From the NCBI RefSeq assembly GCF_012034335.1, contig NZ_JAATHJ010000001.1:186001-250000 (forward strand): 64,000 nucleotides of DNA, written 5' to 3'. Each line of letters begins with the position of its first letter. Position 1 is the first letter of the stretch. A program made the position numbers and the translations under genes. Source of the stretch: Alkalicoccus luteus (GTDB taxonomy: Bacteria > Bacillota > Bacilli > Bacillales > Salisediminibacteriaceae). Shown here piece by piece: positions 28,824 through 37,629 of this stretch. The notes beneath the pieces are model-generated. The model was not told the origin of the DNA, made no database searches, and saw only the letters and a list, made by a program, of their open reading frames with translations.

Positions 28824-29782
28824 TGATAATGCACCTTCCTTTCGCCGAACTTGAACTGAAGTAGCGTCAGGACAAGGACAGCAGCGAACAGTACAATCGC
28901 CATCGCACTGGCCGGACCAAACTGATAGTAAATAAACGCTTCGCGGTAAATCGAGTAAATAATCAGGTTTGTCGCCTCAGCGGGACCGCCTCCGGTCAGA
29001 ATATCGACCTGACCGAACGATTGAAATGCATTAATAAACGAAATGGTAATAATGAAGAAAAGCGTCGGTGAAAGCATCGGTACGGTAATTCGCCGGAGCT
29101 GATAAAAGTAGCCTGCGCCATCAATTCGGGCACTTTCGTACAGATGTTCATCTATATTTTGCAGACCGCCGAGCAGGATCAGAAATGAAAAGCCGGTGTT
29201 CATCCAGACGGTCGTGATCGCGATGGAGACGAGTGCCATCGTCGAGTCCTGAAGCCAGGACAGAGCCGGCAGATTCAGACCGAGCAGCATAGCGTTCAAA
29301 ATACCTGCAGTCGGATGAAACATAAACAGCCAGATAACAGCAGACGCTGCGACGCTCATCCCGAGCGTTGAAGCGAATATCGTCCGGAAAAAGCCGATAC
29401 CGCGCAGTTTCTCATTTGCAATCAGCGCCAGAAACAAGGCGAGCACGACCCCTGCAGGTACGGTCATGGCAACGAACAGAAGTGTCACAATGACGCTGCG
29501 CCGGAAGGAAGCCGATTCCCACAGGTAAGCATAGTTCTCAAGGCCGACAAATAACGCAGGGGAACCTTGAGCATCAGTAAAGAAAAAACTTAAGTATAAC
29601 GAATAGATCATCGGATAAAACATGAACACGCCGAACAAGACGAGCGAAGGCAGCAGATACAGCAGAGCAAGCCGGTAGTTTCGCGATTTCTGCCAAACGG
29701 ACTTAGCTGACGGGACGCGGTAGCGTTCAACTGCCTCCTGGACCGATTTCACTCGGTGCGGGAGTTCTTCTGCCTGCTTCAC
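28820..29782 (-). CDS. ugpA: ABC transporter permease, UgpA-like
   Basis: 320 residues, six membrane helices after a hydrophilic N-terminus of about 35 residues. The EAA loop is HLYESARIDGAGYFYQLRRITVP. The GTG start at 29782 overlaps the ugpC stop by 4 bases and follows AGGAGG. Forms the channel with UgpE. Confidence 0.9.
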   Translation of the reverse strand: MKQAEELPHRVKSVQEAVERYRVPSAKSVWQKSRNYRLALLYLLPSLVLFGVFMFYPMIYSLYLSFFFTDAQGSPALFVGLENYAYLWESASFRRSVIVTLLFVAMTVPAGVVLALFLALIANEKLRGIGFFRTIFASTLGMSVAASAVIWLFMFHPTAGILNAMLLGLNLPALSWLQDSTMALVSIAITTVWMNTGFSFLILLGGLQNIDEHLYESARIDGAGYFYQLRRITVPMLSPTLFFIITISFINAFQSFGQVDILTGGGPAEATNLIIYSIYREAFIYYQFGPASAMAIVLFAAVLVLTLLQFKFGERKVHYQ

Positions 29783-30894
29783 AGCGACGCCTCCTCCTGC
29801 ATTTGGACATTCACTTGTCCCGGCATTGCAGTGCCCGTTTCTGCATGAAAGACGTGCAGATCGGCGCTGTTTAAGTAAACGGTCGCCTCGCTCTCCTGCT
29901 TAAAGTCCCACTGGCCGGGCAGCTTCGCCTTCCACCGGTCAGGTCCGGCACTCATCGTGAGCAGTGTCTCATTGCCGAGTATTTCCTCCGTCCGGATCAC
30001 AACGGGAAGCGACCAGTCTGTTGAGGCAGAAGGTTCAAGATGCAAATGCTCCGGCCGGATACCGAGGCGAACCTTCCCGGGACGGTTCCACCTTTCATCC
30101 GGCAATAAGCCGCGGGTTCCGTGCACGTGGAGCTCTCCGGCGCCATCAATAACCGCTTCGGTGAGATTCATTGGCGGAGCTCCGATAAAGCCGGCGACAA
30201 ATTCATTGGCAGGCTGATTGTATAAATCGAGCGGACGTCCAATCTGCTGTACTTCACCGTCTTTTAATACCATCATACGGTCGCCCATCGTCATTGCTTC
30301 CACCTGATCGTGGGTGACATAGATCATCGTAATGCCGAGCTTTTGCTGCAGCTGGCGGATCTCCGTCCGCATTTGGGCGCGCAGCTTCGCATCCAGGTTT
30401 GAGAGCGGCTCATCCATTAAGCAGACCGGCATTTCACTGACAACAGCGCGGGCCAGCGCCACCCGCTGCCGCTGTCCGCCGGAAAGCTCGCGCGGCTTAC
30501 GCTTCAGGTAGTCTGTCATGCCGAGCATGTCGCAAGCTTCAAGGCAGCGCTTTTTCTGCTCTTGCTTCGAGATTTTGCGGACCTTCAGTCCAAATAAAAT
30601 ATTTTCTTCTACAGATAAATGCGGGTAGAGTGCATAGTTTTGAAACACCATCGACAGTCGCCGTTTGCTCGGAGCCGTATCGTTCGCAGACTCTCCGTGC
30701 ATATAGATTTCGCCGGCTGTAAGCTCTTCAAGGCCGGCGATCATGCGGAGCATTGTACTTTTCCCGCAGCCGGAGGGGCCGACGAGCACGAAAAATTCAC
30801 CAGGTTCAATCGTCACTTCTGCATCACGAACGGCGAACGATTCGCCGTTGTAGCTTTTTGTTACGTGCTTAAGCTGCACGCTTCCTTCCGCCAT
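29779..30894 (-). CDS. ugpC: ABC transporter ATPase, UgpC/MsmK type
   Basis: 371 residues. Walker A is GPSGCGKST, the Q-loop is VFQNYALYPH, the signature LSGGQRQR, and Walker B VCLMDEPLSNLD, followed by the switch His in YVTHDQ. A C-terminal regulatory TOBE-like domain of about 130 residues is present. First gene of the operon; GGAGG precedes the ATG. Some ATPases of this type serve several sugar transporters, but its fixed place here argues for the ugp system. Confidence 0.92.
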   Translation of the reverse strand: MAEGSVQLKHVTKSYNGESFAVRDAEVTIEPGEFFVLVGPSGCGKSTMLRMIAGLEELTAGEIYMHGESANDTAPSKRRLSMVFQNYALYPHLSVEENILFGLKVRKISKQEQKKRCLEACDMLGMTDYLKRKPRELSGGQRQRVALARAVVSEMPVCLMDEPLSNLDAKLRAQMRTEIRQLQQKLGITMIYVTHDQVEAMTMGDRMMVLKDGEVQQIGRPLDLYNQPANEFVAGFIGAPPMNLTEAVIDGAGELHVHGTRGLLPDERWNRPGKVRLGIRPEHLHLEPSASTDWSLPVVIRTEEILGNETLLTMSAGPDRWKAKLPGQWDFKQESEATVYLNSADLHVFHAETGTAMPGQVNVQMQEEASL

Positions 30895-30942
30895 AACGCA
30901 TCCTCCTTCTTTCCTGTTTCCTGTTCCATCGTACCGGCTGGA

Positions 30943-30991
30943 TGTTAACGTGATATGAAGCGCGTGTTAGGAAGATGTAAAAAAGTGTAAA
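30943..30991 (-). promoter_or_regulatory. PhoP-type box upstream of ugpC
   Basis: On the minus strand five TTNACA-like hexamers follow one another: TTTACA, TTTACA, CTAACA, TTCATA, TTAACA. On the plus strand their starts are 30943, 30954, 30965, 30976 and 30986, so the period is 11, 11, 11 and 10 bases. Tandem TT(A/T/C)ACA with 5-bp spacers is the known Bacillus PhoP recognition pattern. Phosphate-starvation control of the ugp operon is inferred. Confidence 0.75.
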
Positions 30992-31044
30992 CGTTTCTTG
31001 AAGATCATGAAGCAGTTTATACTGAAGGAAAAGGAGGAGATAGC

Positions 31045-31515
31045 TTGAGCGTCTTAATAGAAGAAATGCAGGAGCCTGTTGCAATCAGGAGGGCGGCCGA
31101 AGCCGTGTTACGAGACTTGCCGGAGTGGTTCGGGATCGAGGAGGCGCTGCAAACCTACATTCATCGGTCAGCGGAATTGAAAAGTCTGAGAGCTGTCCAG
31201 GGACACGAAACGCTTGGCTTTATCAGCATCGAGAGACACAATCCGCAGTCAGCGGAAATATATGTGATGGGCGTAAAGAAAAGCAGCCACCGTCAAGGGA
31301 TCGGACGGAAGCTGCTTGAGGCGATGGAAACAATACTCACGAAAGAAGGGTACCGGATGCTGCTCGTTAAAACGCTGTCAGCTTCTCATCCTGACCCGGG
31401 CTACAGGAAGAGCAGAGCGTTTTATACGGCGAACGGTTTTATCGCCTTGCACGAATTTCCTGAGCTCTGGGGAAAGGAGAATCCGTGCCTGTTGATGGGG
31501 AAACCGCTCAGCTGA
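31045..31515 (+). CDS. GNAT family N-acetyltransferase
   Basis: 156 residues. The acetyl-CoA motif is VMGVKKSSHRQGIGRKLLEAME, with R/Q-x-x-G-x-G intact, and SRAFYTANGFIAL is the typical C-terminal part. Start codon is TTG at 31045, supported by AAGGAGGAG 5 bases upstream. The 3' end overlaps the convergent methyltransferase by 8 bases. Substrate unknown. Confidence 0.88.
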   Translation: MSVLIEEMQEPVAIRRAAEAVLRDLPEWFGIEEALQTYIHRSAELKSLRAVQGHETLGFISIERHNPQSAEIYVMGVKKSSHRQGIGRKLLEAMETILTKEGYRMLLVKTLSASHPDPGYRKSRAFYTANGFIALHEFPELWGKENPCLLMGKPLS

Positions 31516-32209
31516 ACGGTTTTTGCACGACGTACGTCAGCGCCTGCGTCTGAAAACCGTCGTCATTCATGTTTTCGGGGTCGGTGGAAAAGGAAAGTGT
31601 TTTCACTTTTTCGTGCAGCTTTTCCCAGTCGGAATAGCCGTTATTCAGCAGCTTCAGGGCTTCATTCGTGCTCATGTTCACCTCTACGGACAGGTCCTTG
31701 TTGCCATCGACTTGTTCATCCTGGGTGCGTGTATTCATAATAAAGCAGTGAATGCCGCCCGGCTTCGTGCCAAGCTGCAGCTGATCAAGAAGCCGGCGCA
31801 GCTCCTCTTTTGACTTCACGTGCTCAATACTAGAGACACCAATGATATAATCATACGTACCGGCTTCAATCGGAAACGCTTCAATCTCAGACTGAACGGC
31901 CTGGATCCGCTCTGCAACGTCATACTTCTTTGCATAATGCTTCAGCTGAGAGACGGCCCGTTCTAAAAAGTCAACGGCCGTCACAGAGCCGTTATCTGCC
32001 AGCTGCGCAAGCGGAATGCTGTTACGTCCTACACCGGAACCAAGGTCGAGGATTCTTGCCGTGGAAGGTGCGGGAAGCTTGTGAAAGTATGTTTCCACGA
32101 CGCCGGCGGGCTTAGCCAGCCACGAGCCCTCTTCAAACAGCGGCGTTTTTTTATATAAGTCATCATGGTAGTCAATCTCTTTTTGACGAATGCGGTCAAT
32201 GCGGTCCAT
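31508..32209 (-). CDS. Class I SAM-dependent methyltransferase
   Basis: About 233 residues. Motif I is ARILDLGSGVGRNSIPLAQLA, followed by VTAVDFLERAVSQL, and YDYIIGVSSIEHV at strand 4. The ATG at 32209 (MDRIDRIRQ) is chosen because AAAGGAG lies 7 bases upstream; the ATG at 32233 precedes that SD. Substrate unknown; the fold resembles small-molecule methyltransferases. Confidence 0.88.
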   Translation of the reverse strand: MDRIDRIRQKEIDYHDDLYKKTPLFEEGSWLAKPAGVVETYFHKLPAPSTARILDLGSGVGRNSIPLAQLADNGSVTAVDFLERAVSQLKHYAKKYDVAERIQAVQSEIEAFPIEAGTYDYIIGVSSIEHVKSKEELRRLLDQLQLGTKPGGIHCFIMNTRTQDEQVDGNKDLSVEVNMSTNEALKLLNNGYSDWEKLHEKVKTLSFSTDPENMNDDGFQTQALTYVVQKPFS

Positions 32210-32290
32210 AGGCGTGCTCCTTTCGATGATCATCTGTAAGACCCTTTAGCCCTGAAGCAGTTAAACTAAACGTAGAAAGGATGATTACCA

Positions 32291-32842
32291 GTGCGTACGG
32301 ATAAAGAAATGAATGAGATAACCGTCGGCGAACGAGAGCCGCATAACGCCCATGTTTTTCTGCAGGAGTATACGCCGGAGTGGCGCAGGCTTTACGAGCA
32401 GGAAGCAGCATGGATCAACAGAGCGCTGGCGGACCGGGTGAAACTGCTGGAGCACACCGGCTCTACATCCGTGGAAGGACTTCCTGCAAAACCGGTGATC
32501 GATATCGTGCTCGAGGTGGAAGATGCGGCCGATGAAGCAGCGTATGTGCCTCCGCTTGAGCAGGCAGGATTCCGTCTGCACATAAGAGAACCGGACTGGT
32601 ATGAGCACCGTCTGTTCAAAAGCAGCCGGACAGACGTCAATCTGCACGTATTTTCGCAGGGGGAAGAGGAGACAAAGCGAATGATCGCCTTTCGGGACAG
32701 GCTTCGCAGCTCTGAAGATGACAGGGAGCGCTACGCTGCAGAAAAGCGCCGGCTCGCTGCAAAGAAATGGCGTCACATTCAGGATTACGCAGATGAAAAA
32801 ACCGCCGTCATCCAGTCCATTTTAACAGGGGCGGCGCGATGA
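32291..32842 (+). CDS. GrpB family protein (second paralogue)
   Basis: 183 residues. Signature VFLQEYTPEWRRLYEQE, LEHTGSTSVEGLPAKPVIDIVLEVE and a C-terminal KTAVIQSIL. The GTG at 32291 is used; an in-frame ATG at 32309 is possible. It overlaps the deaminase gene by 4 bases, which suggests joint expression. The partner at 6285 is diverged, so this is not a recent duplication. Confidence 0.88.
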   Translation: MRTDKEMNEITVGEREPHNAHVFLQEYTPEWRRLYEQEAAWINRALADRVKLLEHTGSTSVEGLPAKPVIDIVLEVEDAADEAAYVPPLEQAGFRLHIREPDWYEHRLFKSSRTDVNLHVFSQGEEETKRMIAFRDRLRSSEDDRERYAAEKRRLAAKKWRHIQDYADEKTAVIQSILTGAAR

Positions 32843-33261
32843 GTAAGCTTCATACGAGGCCGCTCGCAGCAGCTGACCATGAACTGATTGATGCAGCAGA
32901 ACGGGTGATTCAGCAGAATTATGCATATGGATGGCATCACGTCGGGGCAGCGGTACGAACGAGTTCGGGGAGCATCTTTACCGGCATTCACCTGGAAGCG
33001 AATGTTGGCCGCATTGCGGTGTGCGCGGAGGCAGTGGCGCTGGGAAAGGCGCTTACAGCCGGAGAGAGGGAGCTGGAGGCGGTCGTTGCCGTAGCTCACC
33101 CGCATCCGCATGAAGAAGGCGGATGCTGGGTCGTAGCGCCATGCGGGATGTGCCGGGAATTGATCAGCGACTATGCTGCAGATGCTGAGGTGATTATTCC
33201 GTATCAATCTAAAACGGCCGTATGCAGCATGCTGGACCTGCTGCCGGAAAAATATTCGTAA
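32839..33261 (+). CDS. Cytidine/blasticidin-type deaminase
   Basis: 140 residues with both zinc motifs of the cytidine deaminase fold: CAEAVALG (Cys and catalytic Glu) and PCGMCREL (two Cys). The sequence between them is closer to the small blasticidin-S-like deaminases than to housekeeping Cdd. It would hydrolyse an amino group on a pyrimidine or a related compound. Coupled to the GrpB gene by ATGA. Confidence 0.88.
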   Translation: MSKLHTRPLAAADHELIDAAERVIQQNYAYGWHHVGAAVRTSSGSIFTGIHLEANVGRIAVCAEAVALGKALTAGERELEAVVAVAHPHPHEEGGCWVVAPCGMCRELISDYAADAEVIIPYQSKTAVCSMLDLLPEKYS

Positions 33262-33264
33262 CAT

Positions 33265-33699
33265 TTACTGCACGAAATCAATACCGAAGCGGGTCAGCAC
33301 GGCGAGAATGAGGCCGAAGATGGCGATGCTGACAGCAGAAGACGTAAATAAGCGGCCTCGATCCATACCGATAACTTTACCGGCAACGCCTACCGCCCAG
33401 GCGCCGATCACAGGAGTGGCGAGCAGCACCATCGTGAATCCTCCTTTGTTCATGCGCCGGGCTGACCGGGAGGAAGCGAGTCTGGTGAAATACCGATTTA
33501 TTTTTGGGAAGCGAGTCAGCCAATCGTAAAAATAAGCAATGAACGGAATCACAAGAAAATTACCGAGCCAGGACCAGAAAAGCGCGGAATACATATCCAG
33601 TCCCATCGCCATTGCGGCAGGAACCGCAATGTAAATTTCAAACAACGGAAAAAAGCCCATAAACCAGGCTGTAAAAGCAAGCCATATATAGTCAAACAT
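33265..33699 (-). CDS. Small multidrug export-type membrane protein
   Basis: 144 residues, about four hydrophobic helices, matching the small multidrug export protein family (COG2426): FPLFEIYIAVPAAMAMG near the start and GGFTMVLLATPVIGAWAVGVAGKVIG in the middle. Transport function is named by family only and weakly supported. ATG at 33699 follows AGGAGG. It diverges from a TetR gene across a clear operator. Confidence 0.85.
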   Translation of the reverse strand: MFDYIWLAFTAWFMGFFPLFEIYIAVPAAMAMGLDMYSALFWSWLGNFLVIPFIAYFYDWLTRFPKINRYFTRLASSRSARRMNKGGFTMVLLATPVIGAWAVGVAGKVIGMDRGRLFTSSAVSIAIFGLILAVLTRFGIDFVQ

Positions 33700-33724
33700 C
33701 ACGGCACCTCCTAAGGACAGTAGA

Positions 33725-33746
33725 CTACCTACCGTTCGTTAGGTAG
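33725..33746. promoter_or_regulatory. Palindromic operator between the export gene and the TetR gene
   Basis: CTACCTA and TAGGTAG form a perfect 7-bp inverted repeat around CCGTTCGT. It sits in the 79-bp divergent gap, the usual place for an autoregulatory TetR operator. Confidence 0.75.
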
Positions 33747-33778
33747 ATTATAGCACAGCTTTTAAAGGAAGTGAAACG

Positions 33779-34366
33779 ATGAAAACGCGGGAGAAGATTT
33801 TGGAAGCGAGCATAGAGCTGTTTACGGCCTCAGGCTATGAGGGGACTAGCCTCGGAGCGATTGCGGATAAGGTTGGGATTAAAAAGCCTTCGCTCTATGC
33901 TCATTTTAAAAATAAAGAAGCGATCTTTTTAGAGGCTGTCGAAATAGGGGAAGCAGGATATCATGACTTGTTGAAACGAATGATCAATGAACAGAAGGGG
34001 ACAGCGGCTCATATTTTGCGCTCACTGCTGGAAGAAGCGGTGGCAGCGTTTGAAGAGGAGCATCTGCTCAGTCAGTTTTATTACCGGTTTCTCTTTTTTC
34101 CGCCTTCAGCACTGGAGGAAAAAATACGCAGCATTACCACCCAGGGAACCCGACGGCTGGACGCCCTCCTGGCTGACATTATTGAACGCGGGCAAGAAGA
34201 AGGCGAGCTGACGACGGAGCTGACGATTGAGCAGATGTTGCGAAGCTATTTATGCATGCTGGGCGGCACAGACTTTGATATCCGCTACTACCAGCACAGC
34301 TCGGTCGACCGGAAAGCGTATCTGGAGATGATCTGGAGCGTGTTCTGGCGCGGAGTAAAAGCATGA
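33779..34366 (+). CDS. TetR-family transcriptional regulator
   Basis: 195 residues. N-terminal helix-turn-helix: REKILEASIELFTASGYEGTSLGAIADKVGIKKPSLYAHFKNKEAIF. The C-terminal ligand domain ends with a TetR_C-like helix set. It probably represses itself and the divergent export gene through the 22-bp palindrome at 33725. It overlaps the downstream acetyltransferase by 4 bases, so that gene is likely in the same regulon. Confidence 0.92.
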   Translation: MKTREKILEASIELFTASGYEGTSLGAIADKVGIKKPSLYAHFKNKEAIFLEAVEIGEAGYHDLLKRMINEQKGTAAHILRSLLEEAVAAFEEEHLLSQFYYRFLFFPPSALEEKIRSITTQGTRRLDALLADIIERGQEEGELTTELTIEQMLRSYLCMLGGTDFDIRYYQHSSVDRKAYLEMIWSVFWRGVKA

Positions 34367-34935
34367 GCAGGCTGAAACTGAGTCCAGTCTCAGAAGAAGA
34401 TGCTCCCGTGTACCATCGCTGGCGCACGGATTGGGAGGTCATGCAGCATACGAGCATGACCACGGCCGTTCCCACCTACTCGGAAACCGTTCAATTTGTG
34501 CAGGAGGTTCTCATCGGGCAAAAAGCAGCGGAAAGCTGGATGCTGGAGCTTTCCACCGGCAGAACGATCGGTATCGCCTCACTCATTCAGATCGACGTTG
34601 AGAATCAGTCGGCAGAATGTATTCTTGATATTGGAGAAAAGAATTGCTGGGGACAAGGATTCGGTCAGGAGGCGATGCGGCTGCTGCTTTATCGTGCCTT
34701 CGAGGATCTTACCCTGCACCGGGTTCAGCTCCGAGTGTTTGCAGATAACGTCCGTGCTGTCGGTTTATACAACAAAATGGGATTTTTGGAAGAGGGGCGA
34801 ATGCAGGAAGCGCTGCTGAGAAACGGCAGACGGCACGACATCCTGCTCATGCGGCTGCTCCGGCCTGAATGGGAAAAAATAGATTTTTTACGGTCGGAAG
34901 CACCAGAAAGTGTTGATTCCTCACTGGAAGACTAG
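34363..34935 (+). CDS. GNAT family N-acetyltransferase (RimJ/RimL type)
   Basis: 190 residues. The acetyl-CoA motif is ILDIGEKNCWGQGFGQEAMRLLL, followed by LTLHRVQLRVFADNVRAVGLYNKMGFLEEG. Start overlaps the TetR stop (ATGA). In context with a TetR regulator and an export protein it may detoxify a compound; this is inference. Confidence 0.9.
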   Translation: MSRLKLSPVSEEDAPVYHRWRTDWEVMQHTSMTTAVPTYSETVQFVQEVLIGQKAAESWMLELSTGRTIGIASLIQIDVENQSAECILDIGEKNCWGQGFGQEAMRLLLYRAFEDLTLHRVQLRVFADNVRAVGLYNKMGFLEEGRMQEALLRNGRRHDILLMRLLRPEWEKIDFLRSEAPESVDSSLED

Positions 34936-34973
34936 CACCATCAAACTAGTGAGCATGCGAGGGGGAGTCAATG

Positions 34974-35633
34974 ATGAAGAAGTGGATAGCTGCAGGTGCG
35001 GCAGTATGTGCAGCCGGCGGAATGGCAGCAGCTGCGGTTTTCGGACCGGATCTTTTGGGAGAGCCTCGGGCAGCAGGACAGGCGCCGGAGCGGCAGGCAG
35101 TGGAAAAGCCGGATGGAATGGCGGAAGAGGCGGAAGCAGCTGTACGTGAGCTGGAAGAAGCATATACAGAGCTCGATCTGACGTTTTCTGATGCAGATTA
35201 CAGCGTGGGCATTCGGGACGGCAAACAGGAGGATGCGCTCGCTGCTCTGTATGATTTGCACGAAGCGTTTAACAATATCACCGGCTACGGTGCGGTTGAG
35301 GTGTTTGCCTATGACAACATTCAGGATGAAGACGCAGGCTACGAAGGGGAATACTACGGAGATATGACAGAAAACATCTATTACATGAGTGAGCACCTGC
35401 TTGAGCCGTCGCTATTGCAGCACGACATCGATAAAGGGGCGGAGCTGTTCATTTACGGCGTGCAACAGGAAAATCAGCGGGCACTCCGCTACGCGCACCG
35501 CATCTTTCACGATTTGGACGTTCATTTGAATCACGGCGGCGAAGAGTCTGGGGAAGACATCTGGCACGTTACCGAAACGTTTGGCAAAGAATCTGTGGTG
35601 GAGACAATGCACAGCGCCCTGAATGGAAATTGA
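34974..35633 (+). CDS. Exported protein of unknown function
   Basis: 219 residues. An N-terminal signal sequence (KKWIAAGAAVCAAGGMAAAAVFG) is followed by a helical, acidic mature part. LYDLHEAFNNITGYG and a His-containing C-terminal region (ALRYAHRIFHDLDVHLNHGG) are the only notable stretches. The second ATG is preferred for spacing from GGGGGAG. No family recognised. Confidence 0.75.
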   Translation: MKKWIAAGAAVCAAGGMAAAAVFGPDLLGEPRAAGQAPERQAVEKPDGMAEEAEAAVRELEEAYTELDLTFSDADYSVGIRDGKQEDALAALYDLHEAFNNITGYGAVEVFAYDNIQDEDAGYEGEYYGDMTENIYYMSEHLLEPSLLQHDIDKGAELFIYGVQQENQRALRYAHRIFHDLDVHLNHGGEESGEDIWHVTETFGKESVVETMHSALNGN

Positions 35634-35638
35634 CGAGC

Positions 35639-35666
35639 AAAAAAGCGCCGGATGGGCGCTTTTTTG
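35639..35666. terminator. Bidirectional terminator
   Basis: AAAAAAGCGCC and GGGCGCTTTTTT around GGAT. Serves the exported protein gene and could serve the convergent SEC-C gene. Confidence 0.9.
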
Positions 35667-35723
35667 TATGGAATAGAACCATTGGCCAGCTGAGGTCGAA
35701 CAAAGGCTGTCATACATCGATTC

Positions 35724-37526
35724 CTATTTCACGTGGTTACGCATCCATTTATCCAAAACGTGCAAGTAAATACTCCAGGCGCGATAAGAGTCCAGGTGAT
35801 AGTGCATCGCTTCTTCTTTGGAGCCTGGCTGAAACGTGTCAGGCAGGTGGGAATAGCGCCGCTTTCCAATAAGGTAGTCATATACATGCGGATTCGCACG
35901 ATGAGCCTTTTTGACAAGGGGACCAGGATCGTCTAAGGGTTTCATCAGTGGAAGTTCTTTAACCGACAGGACCGCCTGCAGAAGCACCCTGGAATACGCA
36001 TCCCATGTCTCTTCAAACACATGAAAGTTCAATAGATGGTCGGCTTTAAACAGTTGATCTGACTGCACATACTGCGGGAACAATAAATAGCGGGCTCCAA
36101 TATGGTCTAATTCGTCCAGCTTCATTAAGTTCTCGAGAATGGGAATACTTTCATCAAATTCTCCCTCCTCTGAGTAGAGCACCGCAAGCTCATACTGCAT
36201 CGTCATGTAAGGACGGGCCTCGTGGTTCGTCCATAAGTGAGGCTCGTTCGGCTCGGCTATATGCCGAAACGCCAATTCACTGGCTTTCGTTAAGTAATGG
36301 CGTTTCATGTCAGCATCCTGTTCGACCTCTGCCAGGCACATCCAGCCTACATACGCCTCTGGAGCATAGTCGACCATATCGAAGGCCGTTTTTTTTCGGA
36401 AAGCCTCATTCCCTGCATGTCGGAACTGGCTGTATAGCTCTGCAAGAAACGGAGACATCGCATTTGACGGCTGTGCAGGAGCTGGAACAGCATCCATATC
36501 AGCGAGGAGCAGGTTGATCATTTGCCTGAGTTCGTTTACTTTGTTGCTGATAGCAGATACGGAAACGCCGTAGCGGTGGGCCAATTCTGCTTTCGAAAGC
36601 CGATCCACAGGAAACGTCGCGAAAAAATGACTTTCGAAAACGTGGTGAAGCGCCGCAGCCATGACTTCAGGCTTTTGAATCCTTGGACGCATCGTCTGCA
36701 CCGTATCAATCCAGAAACGATGCAAACTGTAAATGGCATTCTCCTTTTCTGAAGAGGTGCCCTGATCCAGTTGTAATGCTTCGATAACGGCAGCTGCTTT
36801 CCCGGACGGATCGATTTCATCCAGCAGGTCGAACATATACTCCTCGGAATCATAGAAAAAGTGATCCGTATATAAAAGGTCTTCGATTATATCAATGGTT
36901 TCCAAAAAGTGCGCTGCCGCGGCGTCAGGCAGACGGAAGCCATACCTTTTTGCCTGTTCTTTCATCATGTCCTGAAACGCCGTAGCTTCCGCCGGGATAA
37001 AATTGTAACAGCCCGGAATAAAGGTGAATGTATCACCTACAGGAAGCGCAATTCCGAAGGCGTAGGGAAGTTCCGCCGTCAATACGTCCTTATTGGCAGG
37101 TGGAGCAAACCGTTCTCCTGTCCAGAGGTTTTCAATGAACGTTTTCTTTCCTTCCACCTTGCGTACGAAAAGCCCTGGCCGCACATCCGTCCACCTGGAA
37201 GCGGCTTTTTTCAGCTCAGCATGCTTGACGGTAGGAAGCAGACGTTTCATGATTTTGTCAATCGGACGTTTACCTGACGGCGTATTGGGAGGGTAAAAAG
37301 CAGCACCTACAATTTCCATATTGTCACGCATCTCATCCTGGTCGTTCGGCAGCGTGGGTCCTGGCGGAATAATGTCAAAAATCGATTTGATTACGGCTTG
37401 TATCAGTTTCTCAAGCTCATCTTCTAACCGCCGTACTGGCATAGCAATGACATTCGTTGCGCCGCAGCACTTTTTATACTTTTTTCCACTCCCGCAAGGG
37501 CACGGTGCATTCCGGGAAACGGTCAT
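35724..37526 (-). CDS. SEC-C motif protein with internal helix-turn-helix and TPR-like C-terminus
   Basis: 600 residues. The N-terminal zinc-binding SEC-C motif is APCPCGSGKKYKKCCG, seen at the end of SecA and in many stand-alone proteins. A long alpha-rich middle contains a helix-turn-helix-like segment (LAHRYGVSVSAISNKVNEL) near residue 330. The last 200 residues are helical pairs that look TPR-like (YELAVLYSEEGEFDESIPILENLMKL). AGGAGG precedes the ATG. Function unknown; binding of a protein or nucleic acid partner is likely. Confidence 0.85.
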   Translation of the reverse strand: MTVSRNAPCPCGSGKKYKKCCGATNVIAMPVRRLEDELEKLIQAVIKSIFDIIPPGPTLPNDQDEMRDNMEIVGAAFYPPNTPSGKRPIDKIMKRLLPTVKHAELKKAASRWTDVRPGLFVRKVEGKKTFIENLWTGERFAPPANKDVLTAELPYAFGIALPVGDTFTFIPGCYNFIPAEATAFQDMMKEQAKRYGFRLPDAAAAHFLETIDIIEDLLYTDHFFYDSEEYMFDLLDEIDPSGKAAAVIEALQLDQGTSSEKENAIYSLHRFWIDTVQTMRPRIQKPEVMAAALHHVFESHFFATFPVDRLSKAELAHRYGVSVSAISNKVNELRQMINLLLADMDAVPAPAQPSNAMSPFLAELYSQFRHAGNEAFRKKTAFDMVDYAPEAYVGWMCLAEVEQDADMKRHYLTKASELAFRHIAEPNEPHLWTNHEARPYMTMQYELAVLYSEEGEFDESIPILENLMKLDELDHIGARYLLFPQYVQSDQLFKADHLLNFHVFEETWDAYSRVLLQAVLSVKELPLMKPLDDPGPLVKKAHRANPHVYDYLIGKRRYSHLPDTFQPGSKEEAMHYHLDSYRAWSIYLHVLDKWMRNHVK

Positions 37527-37629
37527 AGAATCTCCTCCTGTCCCAAACTAACATCTGTCTACATTGTACCGGATTTGAGGTGTGGTTAGGGGGTTAGTAG
37601 AAAAAAGATGCTTGAAAAGGGTCAAATGG

